From Adiantum capillus-veneris (taxonomy: Eukaryota; Streptophyta; Polypodiopsida; Polypodiales; Pteridaceae): a stretch of 64,000 nt of DNA. Positions 54,926 through 64,000 of the stretch are shown here, piece by piece. Numbering within the stretch: the first letter of the stretch is position 1; the number at the start of each line of letters is the position of its first letter. The notes under the pieces are model-generated. The model ran no database searches and was not told the origin of the DNA. It saw only the letters and a program-made list of their open reading frames with translations. The stretch covers positions 89,332,342-89,396,341 of the forward strand of contig CM043953.1 of the NCBI GenBank assembly GCA_014529385.2, given 5' to 3'. The position numbers were made by a program, and so were the translations under genes.

Positions 54926-55577
54926 CCAGCGTTGAGGGCGCACCTTCAGCAACAGGTTTCTACCCAAGGGATCACAACAGCCAACGTTTTTGGGAAGCAT
55001 CAGCGTTTCCTGCAGCTCAGCCAGCAATCATAGTCTCAAGGGGTCTAGGGAGGTCTTGGAAGCCTCTCCTTCGCGAAGAAACTCCCAGACAGCAGCGTTT
55101 CCCTCCCCCCCCCCCACTGGCGATCATCTTCTTGGCCCCAAGCGCTGGCCTCAGTAACCAATTCCACTGACGGAATACCCCCTTTCTCCATCAGCGTTTA
55201 CAGCACGCCCTTGCGTTTTCAGGGCTGCTGGTGCATTTTTTTGGGAGATGGACCTGCATTTTTTTTTCCAGCCATGACAGAGGGGGCAGCGCTCAAGTTT
55301 TGCTCCACCAGATCTTGCTTACGACACACGGCCTTGCATCCGCTGCATTGCCGGTTTTGTTCCTCTTCAGATCTACAGATTTCAGCCACCTACCACTGCT
55401 GTTTTCTCTGTCTTCAGACCACCATGGGCAGTGACATTGATTCCCCACCCTCCTTAGACCCTCTGCACCGCTCCGGACCATGCCGAGAGCATACGAGCAC
55501 GCTGAAAATCACTGGACAGCAGCGTTTTCATCACCTCCAAGGAACTTCTATTCCTTATTCCGAATCCTCGAGAAAGA
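54926..55577 (+). repeat. Copia leader with recurrent AGCGTTT words
   Basis: CATCAGCGTTTCCTGC, CAGCAGCGTTTCCCTCC, CATCAGCGTTTACAGC and CAGCAGCGTTTTCATC, plus variants such as CTTGCGTTTTCAGG, occur about every 60-150 bp. Frames here are short and unlike Gag. Confidence 0.7.
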
Positions 55578-55915
55578 AGTGTCACGTGCAATGGAAGTGT
55601 TTAGCTCCGATCTAGTACTCCGCACAAACACAAGGTTACTTTACTTCAATTGAAAAGAGAAACTGGATTGAACACAATGAACGAGAGAGAGACGCAGAGA
55701 GTGAGAGAAAAGAGATGACAACGCATGTTGGGTCCCAACCACCCTCAAGGGCCCCCTTGCTCTGTTTCCAAAGCAAGTACTTCCTTTATTTCTTGCACAA
55801 ATGCTGATACAATGACTAAATGCTGTAGATGCTGAGATGGATACTAGATGCTACTGATGATGAGTACTACTGAGGTGCTAAAGGGTATTGCGGTAGATGT
55901 TGAGGAGTATTGCTA
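55578..55915 (-). repeat. LTR fragment related to the 14107/17082 family
   Basis: It starts TGTCACGTGCAATGGAAGTG. It has the same order of blocks as the LTR at 14107 (GTGCAACGGAAGTG, then a CTCC-GAAC block, GAGAGAGA, CCCTC-AGGGCCCC). The ends are approximate. Confidence 0.4.
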
Positions 55916-55929
55916 TGTACGTTGACTGT

Positions 55930-56919
55930 CATGACTCTTTGGTTGCAATAGAAGATTGTCTATGTGGACAATCTCATTTTCACATGCTAATGGACCAACA
56001 AGATCAAGTCAATCATGCAAGCTATGGAGACACGTTTAGAAATGATTGATCTTGGGCTTCAACTGGGCTTCAACTATTTTCTTGGATTCGAGATCTTCAG
56101 ACACCAATGGCATCTTTTTTTCTCAGCGGAAGTATGCGAAGGCTATCCTGGAGAGATTTCAAATGATAGGCTGTAGACCTATCGACACTCCTCTTGAGCT
56201 CCGGGTAAACATATCAATTCATGATCCTTCCCCACGGATTGACTTGGAGCAATGTAGGAATGTTGTTGGCTGCCTCGTTTGGCTAACTTATTATATCCTA
56301 CACAATTTCTGTCCTCGGTTCTTTCAACACCAGACCTCGTCAGCAACATTGGTAGTGTGCGTAGCGTACTTTGCGGTACATCAACGGCACCTTGGACCAT
56401 GGTGTGTTCTATGGTCGCTCCAAGGGTTGCACCCTGCTTGGTTGGTGCGATTAAGATTGGGCTGGAAATCTAGACACTCGGCACTCTACTACAGGAGTAG
56501 TTTTTACACTCGGCTCAGGACCCATTTCATGGAGCAATAAGCGATAGCCCACTGTTGCGCTATCATCCACAGAGGTGGAGTACAGAGCAACTTGCTTTGC
56601 TGCTTTGTGAGGCCATATGGCTACGGCAATTATTGGGAGAGTTGTGTTTTCCTCAAACTGCTACTACACGTCTTTTGTGCGACAATCAGAGTTGCATAGC
56701 TATTGCCAAGAATTCTATCTTTCATGCTCGGACGAAGCACTGTGAGGTGCAGTACCACTATGTTCAGGAGCGGGTTTATGTTGGAGATCTTCATTTAAGG
56801 TATGTCCCTAACGTGGACAATGCTGTAGACATCTTTACGAAGGCTGTACCTCAACGGACTTTGGCTTCTCACCTTCGACTCATCTGTGTTGTCTCAACAT
56901 CCGGTGTTGAGAGGGGGTG

Positions 56920-56922
<3 letters not shown>
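55930..56922 (+). pseudogene. Copia reverse transcriptase C-terminus and RNase H
   Basis: Near 55953 the frame reads IVYVDNLIFT, the YVDD active site changed to YVDN. Then come QRKYAKAILERFQMIGCRP and a NVVGCLVWLTYY block with frame changes. The RNase H end is the best part (56585-56922): LCEAIWLRQLLGELCFPQ, LLCDNQSCIAIAKNSIFHA, RTKHCEVQYHYVQERV, then VDIFTKAVPQRTLASHL. The stop is TAA just after the purine run GAGAGGGGG. The missing first half and several shifts show it is dead. Confidence 0.88.
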
Positions 56923-57346
<424 letters not shown>

Positions 57347-57759
57347 TCGCATAGATCGATTTGACCCTCCGTGGATATTCAATCATCTCTCATATTTCTT
57401 TTCCCCTCTAAAGCTTCATGATAATAGGTAATCTTTCTGTGCTCCTAAGATGAACAACTCCTTTTCCAAGGATTGCACAACTTAGCAAGGGCCATCCCTT
57501 TACATGAATACACTAGCTGCACTAGCACCTTAGCTCCGCTTTTGTGAGTGCCGAAAGCGACTTTAAATCAACTACTAGAAGTCATCTTTCACTTTCAAAT
57601 CTATATTTTCACAATTCCACTTTGACCACCTCACTAAAGCTGGGTTCCCTACTCAATTATCTCACACATCATGTTGCAAGAGTCGGAGTAGCCATGGTTC
57701 ACTTAGGTGGTCCCAAGCCATCAATTAGGGTTATATCCTATTTCCCTCTCAAGTAACAA

Positions 57760-57869
57760 GTCTTGCATCCTATTTCCCTCTCAAGTAACAAGTCTTGAAT
57801 GCATTCAAGACTTGTCAGACAGATATTTGAGGTCTCTTAAGGTGGTTCCTACGACGCTACAAGTTCTCT

Positions 57870-57914
<45 letters not shown>

Positions 57915-58174
57915 AATAAGAATAGGAGTATAACCTATCTATCACCCAAATGTGGTAGATTGGTTATCTCGGTTCTCTCTTGAATAACACATCTTGCTTT
58001 CAAGACTCGTCAAATGGATCTTTGAGGTCTCTTGGGATCGTTCCTATGACATTAAAACTTCTCCTCGTATGTGTGTGTGAGAGAATCGGAACAAGAAACT
58101 CGAATAATCTTTCTATCTGTCCCAATTCCCTCCTGAGTAATAGGTCTTGAGATCGACAAATAGTTCTTTACGGT

Positions 58175-58254
<80 letters not shown>

Positions 58255-58300
58255 CAGGATAGATCGTTGAGGTCTCTTGCGATTGTTTCCACGACGTTAA

Positions 58301-58379
<79 letters not shown>

Positions 58380-58380
58380 C
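57760..58380. repeat. Degenerate tandem units each carrying a microsatellite
   Basis: Four imperfect copies of a unit with GTC.....GATCTTTGAGGTCTCTT, then TTCCTACGACGTTAAAACTTCTC, then a TG or TC array. Arrays are (TG)18 at 57876-57912, a short TG run near 58069, (TC)36 at 58178-58250 and (TC)36 at 58305-58377. Units are 120-190 bp apart. Confidence 0.8.
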
Positions 58381-58421
58381 AACAAATTCTTCTCTCACAT
58401 AGAACAAGGGAAGTCACAAAC

Positions 58422-58892
58422 CTGGTTTAGAAAATCGGCGGGTTGAGCGACAGCAGCATACTTGCTCTTAACAGTGTCCACAAAGGAAGGTTGAAGGGGC
58501 AAAGTGCGCTCAACCCAGACACCATTAGCGAAGGAGAGGAGGGGTCCACCATGAGGGCTGGCATCTGCGAGGACAACGGAGCGGACCTGCGCTGCAAAAT
58601 CATGGAGGAACGCAGGAGTGGAGAGGTGGAGGCAAGAAACGATCTGGTCGAGAGTGGCACCGGTGGCGCCTGCTGCGACCATAGCCAGCGTGACCGTGAT
58701 GCTAATGGGCGACAAGGCCACATTCTCTTGAGCTTCGCGCAGGGCCACCTGCTGAAAGAGGGGAAGGATGAAGTCTGAGTGTTGGCGAATGAGAAGCTTG
58801 AAATCCATGTCTGCTAGTGTTGGCTTCGTCTCTTCTCTGGGCCGTTGGGCTTCAGACTGCGCGTTCCTTGACGACGACGCACATTGCCCCAT
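58422..58892 (-). CDS. Serpin, exon 1 (157 residues, acylation-type N terminus)
   Basis: The ATG at 58890-58892 opens MGQCASSSRNAQSEAQ. Met29 (MDFKLLIRQHSDF) is where plant serpins usually begin, so 28 residues are extra. Gly2, Cys4 and Ser6 form a textbook N-myristoylation plus palmitoylation signal. The serpin body follows, with ENVALSPISITVTLAMVAAG then ATGATLDQIVSCL (the SP..I...L.....GA....I block) and SFANGVWVERTLPLQPSF. The exon ends PADFLNQ at CAG/GTTTGTGA. Both ATGs have purine at -3 and G at +4, so initiation at either is possible. If the first is used, this serpin would be membrane-anchored, unlike the usual cytosolic plant serpins. Confidence 0.92.
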
Positions 58893-59209
58893 TCCACCTT
58901 CACTTTAACGTGTGCACGAGCTCAGCTTGCCACGCTAGCTGATTTATTGCTAGTGTTGATAATGCACAAGTGCATTTTTTGTTGGCACTTTCATGCTACC
59001 TTAAGAAAGACCCTAAGCATGCCTAGGGCGGGGGAAAATCTTGGCTATTAAAAGTTCTCAGAAGAACATGATAATGGACTTTATGTATCAAGGATAAGTT
59101 GGTTGAGGTGGCTGCCCTGTTATTAGTTAGCCGATGTAATTTGGGGCTCTCGATGATGTCATGGCTCAACACGAGCATGACAAGATCTTGTAACTATTTG
59201 GGTTGATTA
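58893..59209. other. Serpin upstream region
   Basis: It should hold the serpin promoter (minus strand). No clear TATA box close to the ATG. The part from 59100 to 59240 looks like a retroposon end (TTGATTAATATAATTCACTC, then a hairpin). Confidence 0.35.
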
Positions 59210-59239
59210 ATATAATTCACTCACAATTGCGAGTTTTGC
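59210..59239. repeat. Hairpin end TCACTCACAATTGCGAGTTTTGC
   Basis: Imperfect CTCAC/GCGAG stem followed by TTTTGC and a T run. It is similar to 45126-45150 and, reversed, to 45345-45370 and 59715-59745. Confidence 0.5.
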
Positions 59240-59490
59240 TTTTTTTTTTTTTTAAGAAAGGACCATGGCCACTCCTCCACCATAGCCATTTTCAAATGGG
59301 ATCGACGGTGGGGGGTCATTCGAGCTCTCAGATGGATTATTGAAAATTCGGGCGGTCGCGTAAATTCGGGCAAAAAGTAAATTTGGGTCGGCTAGTAAAT
59401 TCGGCCCAATAGGTAAAATCGGGTCTGCACCTTGAACTCATGACCTCCCCCATGCGATGCATGTGCTCTAACCACCATGTCCGCATGCGT
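59240..59490 (-). mobile_element. tRNA-like SINE (candidate)
   Basis: On the minus strand a head GGTGGTTAGAGCACATG (59464-59480) resembles a tRNA D-arm with box A. About 25 bp later GTCATGAGTTCAAGGTGC (59428-59445) resembles the T-arm with box B. A roughly 180-bp body and a 14-A tail (T run 59240-59253) follow. This is the order of a tRNA-derived SINE. Acceptor-stem pairing is absent, so it is not a functional tRNA gene. No target duplication was found. Confidence 0.5.
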
Positions 59491-59699
59491 TCATTGAAGT
59501 ATGTGGCATTTCAATGCCACATATGTAAATGCTGGCTGGTTAGCAAATTCGGGCCAATAGGTAAATTCGGGACACACAATTTTGTATATTCATGCATCCC
59601 GATCGCATAGCTCACAATGCACGCGCCTCACCTTTTTCACCTCACCCTTGATCCCATTTGAATATGCCCGTGCCATATAGTGCTGAGGGTAACCACCCT

Positions 59700-60419
59700 C
59701 ATCACTATCTTTTTTTTTTTGCCATGCTCACTCAACTAAGTGAGTTATAGATTAAATTGAACACCAAAAAATTACATGCCCTGCTCACATAGACTGAGCT
59801 AGGGAATAAAAAAGAATATACTACCATTCTATGACACAGTCCTGGCTGACAAGGGAGCCAATACCTAGAAAAAGTTGCCACAAGAGAGAATATCGACTAC
59901 CACCCGACGTCTCACCACCTCCAACCAAGAGCATAACCTTACATCAAACATCAAAAGGCGGGGCCCGAGTCCCCATCACCAATAGTATAGGATGCCACCA
60001 AACGGTCCCAACATCAAAACCTCCAAAAGCAACCGGAGAGAGTGGGATGCCACCATTGTCCAGGGCATTGTCACCATCTAGGACACAGTCCGCAGCCGTA
60101 CCTCCACACTCAGTCGGAGCAACACCAACTCCATGCAACCAAGAGGACACCTTGTGCGGATCAAAGTCGATCTTGAAAGTCCATACCCGTCGATGCACAG
60201 AGAACCGGATGCGGGCTATTTTGTGGAGCCCATCCCCTTCAACAAGACCCACAAGCTGCCACAAAAAGAGTTGCCCGCAAGTAGAAGAACTTGGACGTTT
60301 GTTAACCACCGGCGTCCACTTCTAGTAGTCGTTGGCCGAGCTTGTCGGTCCAATAGGAAAAGGGTAAGAGTGATCGCTGATGAGAGGGGCACTCTAACTG
60401 GAACATTCAAGGGTTAGTT
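59700..60419 (-). mobile_element. Retroposon-like segment with poly-A end and 121-codon ORF
   Basis: A T run (59709-59720) is, on the minus strand, a poly-A tail following a CTCAC...GAG hairpin (59725-59745). Upstream on the minus strand an open 121-codon frame (59944-60309) reads RRVWTFKIDFDPHKVSSW and LHGVGVAPTECGGTAADC. I do not recognise the protein. The arrangement suggests a 5'-truncated LINE or other retroposon. Confidence 0.35.
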
Positions 60420-60818
60420 GGCTAAGCATGGGCGTCCAAGTGTGAATGAGCAAGCTCATATAAAAGTCACCTAAACCTAAAAATCACTCATTCTCTCATT
60501 TGTGCAATTGAAGAGTGCTCTTGCTCCATCTCTACCTTCTTCTTCATCTCCTTGTGCGTGTGTGTGTATGCGTGAGAGAGAGAGAGAGCATTGCGACGGC
60601 ACGACGGTAGCAGCGAGGCGGTTGAGCGCGGCACAGCAATAGATCCCTCTACTTCGCGGCGAGGAATCCTCTACGAAGGCGAGCGTAGGGCGGTGAGTGA
60701 CACACCCTTGCTCTCTTGAGCTTGCTATATTAATCTGGTTGTGTGCTTGCAGCCATTTGTGGCTCACACACAGTGTACAACAAGTCCCTTGCTTTGACAC
60801 GTGCAACAGATGCGCACA
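60420..60818 (+). repeat. Gypsy 5' LTR (right boundary defined)
   Basis: A TATA box (CTCATATAAAAGTC, 60453-60466) and a GA-rich leader precede an LTR end GCGCACA at 60818. The left boundary is not determined and may lie further left. Confidence 0.5.
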
Positions 60819-60820
60819 TT

Positions 60821-60840
60821 TTTGGCCCCGCTGTCGGGGA
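60821..60840 (+). promoter_or_regulatory. Gypsy primer binding site
   Basis: TTTGGCCCCGCTGTCGGGGA closely follows the plant Tat/Athila-type site TTTGGCGCCGTTGCCGGGGA. Confidence 0.75.
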
Positions 60841-61586
60841 GATGCCCTGGACTAAGTTCGAATAGCATTCTATGCTGCTTTGTGGTGCAATATGAGATGT
60901 AGGAAAGGTAGAGAAAGAAGGTGTGTAGCTGTTGAGAAGGATTTGTGAACTTTTCTTTTACTGCAGTGTACTATTTTCTGTTAATAAGGTGTTTTGCAAT
61001 GTACTGTTTTCTGTTGATAAGGTGTTAGATTTAAGGTATTATATCTATAATGTTAGATCTGTAAGGTGCAGTAAGTAGATTTGTTAGTTAATTAGTTGCT
61101 ATAGTACTGTGTTAAACAGTGTGTAACAATAGCTCTGTTAGTTGCAAGTAGGTAGGTTAGGTGTGTATGTGTGCACGAGTGCGACGACCTTATCCAAAAA
61201 AAATAAAAAACAATTTATTATTTATTTTAAATATTTATTTAAAAGGAAGGACCGGAATCGAGAACATTCCCCAAGCCCAAGCCCAGGCTCAGGCCTCAGT
61301 CACCCTTTGGACTTACTTATTTTAGCCTCACGCCTAAGTAAAAATCGCCCCCTTTTGAGGACCATCGAAGCTTCGGGTAGCCGAACGCTGTGCTGTAAAG
61401 CACACCACGACCCTCTAAGCGATATGCTCGTTTCAAGCTATCACACGCTCTAATCCAAAAATCAATCGTAAAAAAACATTAAAAAAAACATCAAAAAACA
61501 AGTGAAAACAGGGTGCAAAACGCCTAAAAAATCAAGCGGTTAACCCTCGAGGGTATTCACCGACGCTTGTAGGGTGCCAAAGATAC

Positions 61587-63846
61587 ATGCATCTGCGCTT
61601 TGGTCGTGTGCTAGAGGCCGAGAAACTAGCGAGCACTTCGACTTACGCGGGTTCTCAATACCCACCTTCCTTAAGTTTCGGGCCCTCGGCGGGGACCCAA
61701 GGTAGTACAACCCAAGACCCAAACATAGCGGCTAGTGACCCTTCATCTGACTACGATATTATGGAAGGGCATCCTACACCAAACCCCGAGCAAGTAAACA
61801 AAAATCTACATGTCTGGGCCCCACAGCCTGATCTAGTGTGTTTAGTTCCTTTATAGAAACCTTTACTAGAGCTAGTCGCTTTGAACCTGCGGGCTAGTGA
61901 AGTTAACGAAGGTGAGGGAGAGGTAGATTCGTCTTTGGTATCTCAAGGGGAGCCTATACTCCCCAAGAGTGTCCACGTTGATATCCTGCCCCCTACTTTC
62001 ATGGAAGGCCCTGCAAAGCAATCACCCCCCGAAGTTCTACTACCCGATGGTAGGAGTCTTGCGGAGGTGCAAGAAGTTGAGCGCTATATGCAAGCGGCTA
62101 GGGAGAGGGAAACTTGAGAGTTTCCTAGAACAACACCGAGCCATGAAGGAAAAGACCCCTTGGACAACAGGCATAGCAATCGAGCAATCAATGCTCCTGA
62201 GTTAGTAGGCAATGTGGGTCAAACTGTGGGGAACAACAATGCTTCCACCTCAAGGAAAACCTCTAGTACGTAGGGCCTAGAAGGGTTATTTCTTAACGAA
62301 AATTGGGAATATGACCTACAAACTGAAACCTTGACTGACCTGTACACGGGTTACACATATCATATAGGTTGGTTAGAAGTTGTACAATCTACTTATAGCG
62401 CCACAAGTCTAAAGGAACGGCAACAGATGGTCTACAATGTCATCTATAACATCATCCAATCGGAGAGGCAAAACTGAGGGATTAACATTCCTTCAACGGG
62501 CCTTATGAGATTCTTGGATACGGGCAAGGCTAGACAATCAACACTATCACAAATGGAAACTCCTTTAGTGACTCCAATGGACCCTTCATATATTGTGTTG
62601 CCTGGAGTTTCGGTACAGTCTGAACCCACAAGTAGTAGTTTTACTTTTCCAAATCTAGCTCATCTGTCTCTCGGAGACACTATGGCTACGATACCTACTC
62701 CGGTGATGAGTACAAAAAGTACACCTTGGACCTCGTTTGTTAGCACTGCACCGCTACCTAGTGCACAGTTCCCCCAACAATACCTACAAGTGTGCATCAA
62801 GCCTATGTACCTATGGCACCTCATGCCCACGTAGCTCCTACACTCCCAATTATGCCAAGGGCTTACACTCCACTGCACCGCTACCTAGTGTACATTGCCC
62901 CCAACAATACCTACAGGTGTGCATCAAGCCTATGTACCTATCGCACCTCATGCCCACGTAGCTTCCACACCCCCAATTATGTCAAGGGCTTACACTCCAC
63001 AATGGTATTATCCGAGCTCTTATTCAAGTGGGGCCATACCATTTAGCAATAACATGTCGTATCCGGCATCGGCTATGCCTAGGGCCACACCTATGAACTT
63101 TGGACCACCACGCGAGGGCTGCGCGTATGCCAAGGCCAAGGCCAACTCCCATCCCACATGTAGTTCCAAGAGCGCCCGCACCTGCGACCACTATACCTGC
63201 TTATTTAGGAGATTTGACAACATTTGCTCAAACCATTGGTCGATCTATTGCTGAGAATATGCGTAACACGCCTAATAGAGAGCCTAGAAGTAAGGCAGTA
63301 CAAATAGCCAAGCTCACACAAAAATTTAGTGGAGACGGGGATGTGAGAAAGCATATCGAAGTGTTTGAACAAATATGCGATTCTCTAGGAGAACACAATG
63401 ACCTGCATAAGAGTAATGCTTTAAGCCTAACCTTAAGCGGGAAGGCAGGGGATTGGTATAGAACCCTAAGGGTGGAAGAAAAATCGATTTACCCTACTCT
63501 TAGGAGACTGTTCTTGAAAGAATACATACGAGAGGGAGTGCTTTGGGGTGTAGCCTCTCAACTCCAGAAAGTCAAACGAGAGGAGGGAGAGTCGGTGAGA
63601 GAATTTATTAGTCGCTTGAAGCATCTGAATTCTCGTTGTAATCCAAATAGCGCTTCAATAATAATAAATTGCTTGATAGACTCATTAGGGGATTACGACA
63701 TGAGGATATTCTTAGCAGCGGCTAACACAGGCTACATTGAATATGCATCAAGCGGGAGATATGCTATGGTTGTGCATAATATTTCCAGCTCACTTTGTAT
63801 AAGTCTTGGGCTCATTGGGAGTTCCAAAGTTGTATATGCTAGCTAG
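61587..63846 (+). pseudogene. Gypsy Gag with retrotrans_gag domain
   Basis: A largely open frame with several stops from about 61587 (acidic, Pro-rich) to about 63125, then a frameshift into the 63100-63846 frame. The capsid-type gag domain lies at 63290-63700: KFSGDGDVRKHIEVFEQICD, LSLTLSGKAGDWYRTLRVEE and LRRLFLKEYIREGVLWGVA, then SVREFISRLKHLNSRCN. This is the canonical gypsy Gag core (GKA..WY..L......W..L...F). It fits the LTR and primer site upstream. Stops at 61854, 62115 and elsewhere show decay. No protease or pol is seen before the window ends. Confidence 0.82.
62747..63000 (+). repeat. Tandem duplication of 127 bp inside gag
   Basis: CTGCACCGCTACCTAGTGCA through GGGCTTACACTC is repeated at once. 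Because 127 is not a multiple of three, the second copy shifts the reading frame. Confidence 0.9.
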
Positions 63847-64000
63847 GAGGCTCAATATTAAACCCATAGTAGAAGGGATTGTGGTGAAAGCCTAAGCCTT
63901 TATGCAAAGAGGCTTCATTGTGTGAAGGTTTAAGAGCCTTGATCTCAATGCCACTTGTGTGTGATGTGATTAGAGTACCTTGGTTGGCATGTGATGATTG
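63847..64000. other. End of window, no feature seen
   Basis: Continuation of the gypsy element is likely, but no domain is visible in the last 150 bp. Confidence 0.4.

Noticed and set aside
58052-58446. Arg-Glu or Leu-Ser repeat ORFs
   Set aside because: These are translations of (GA)n/(CT)n arrays. The same applies at 39795-40242, 47049-47289 and 57059-57382.
59428-59480. Functional tRNA gene
   Set aside because: Box-like elements are present, but the acceptor stem and cloverleaf pairing are missing and a poly-A-tailed body follows. SINE is the better call.
59238-59720. Classic MITE with terminal inverted repeats
   Set aside because: The inverted CAAATGGGATC copies are imperfect in their flanks and no target duplication was found. 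Kept only as a composite-repeat observation.

Overview
This window is nuclear DNA of a land plant with a large, transposon-rich genome. The evidence is L1-type LINEs with a DUF4283/zinc-knuckle ORF1 and a reverse-transcriptase plus zf-RVT ORF2, Ty3/gypsy and Ty1/copia LTR elements with plant-type primer sites, an LR-type plant serpin, a plant-type DGAT2 fragment and a plant histone H3. The long introns, many microsatellites and nested retroelements would suit a fern or other seed-free plant, or a gymnosperm; the species cannot be named from the sequence. There is no bacterial-style operon, CRISPR array, rRNA or convincing functional tRNA gene.

Left part, 1-12.3 kb: a decayed chromodomain gypsy element lies inside a copia-like LTR, and a 6.9 kb plus-strand LINE (LINE A, 1918-8818, 15-bp target duplication) lies inside the gypsy LTR. 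LINE A ORF2 is one 1450-codon frame broken only by three stops.

Middle part, 12.3-35.9 kb: one minus-strand LINE (LINE B) is split by two LTR elements. The first (14107-18140, 5-bp duplication ATGAT) is non-autonomous. The second (18185-30904) carries gag and protease in one frame, no reverse transcriptase or integrase, a long C-rich tandem tract and a captured intronless piece of a host diacylglycerol acyltransferase 2 gene. A third LINE (LINE C, 19992-26851, 13-bp duplication) sits inside its gag. Right-hand LTR and LINE B sequence are partly deleted at 30904.

Right part, 36-64 kb: relics of gypsy and copia elements, a roughly 170-bp tandem array ending in an inverted copy, a non-autonomous LTR element with an unrecognised 307-codon ORF (47104-49475), and two likely host genes. 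These are an intronless histone H3 variant (50494-50904) and a two-exon serpin on the minus strand (58892-53467) whose 4.2 kb intron holds copia sequence and microsatellite-bearing repeats. The window ends in a tRNA-like SINE and the 5' part of another gypsy element (LTR, primer site, gag).

The transposons do not form a pathway with the host genes. The window records successive insertions, C-to-T decay and at least one gene capture.
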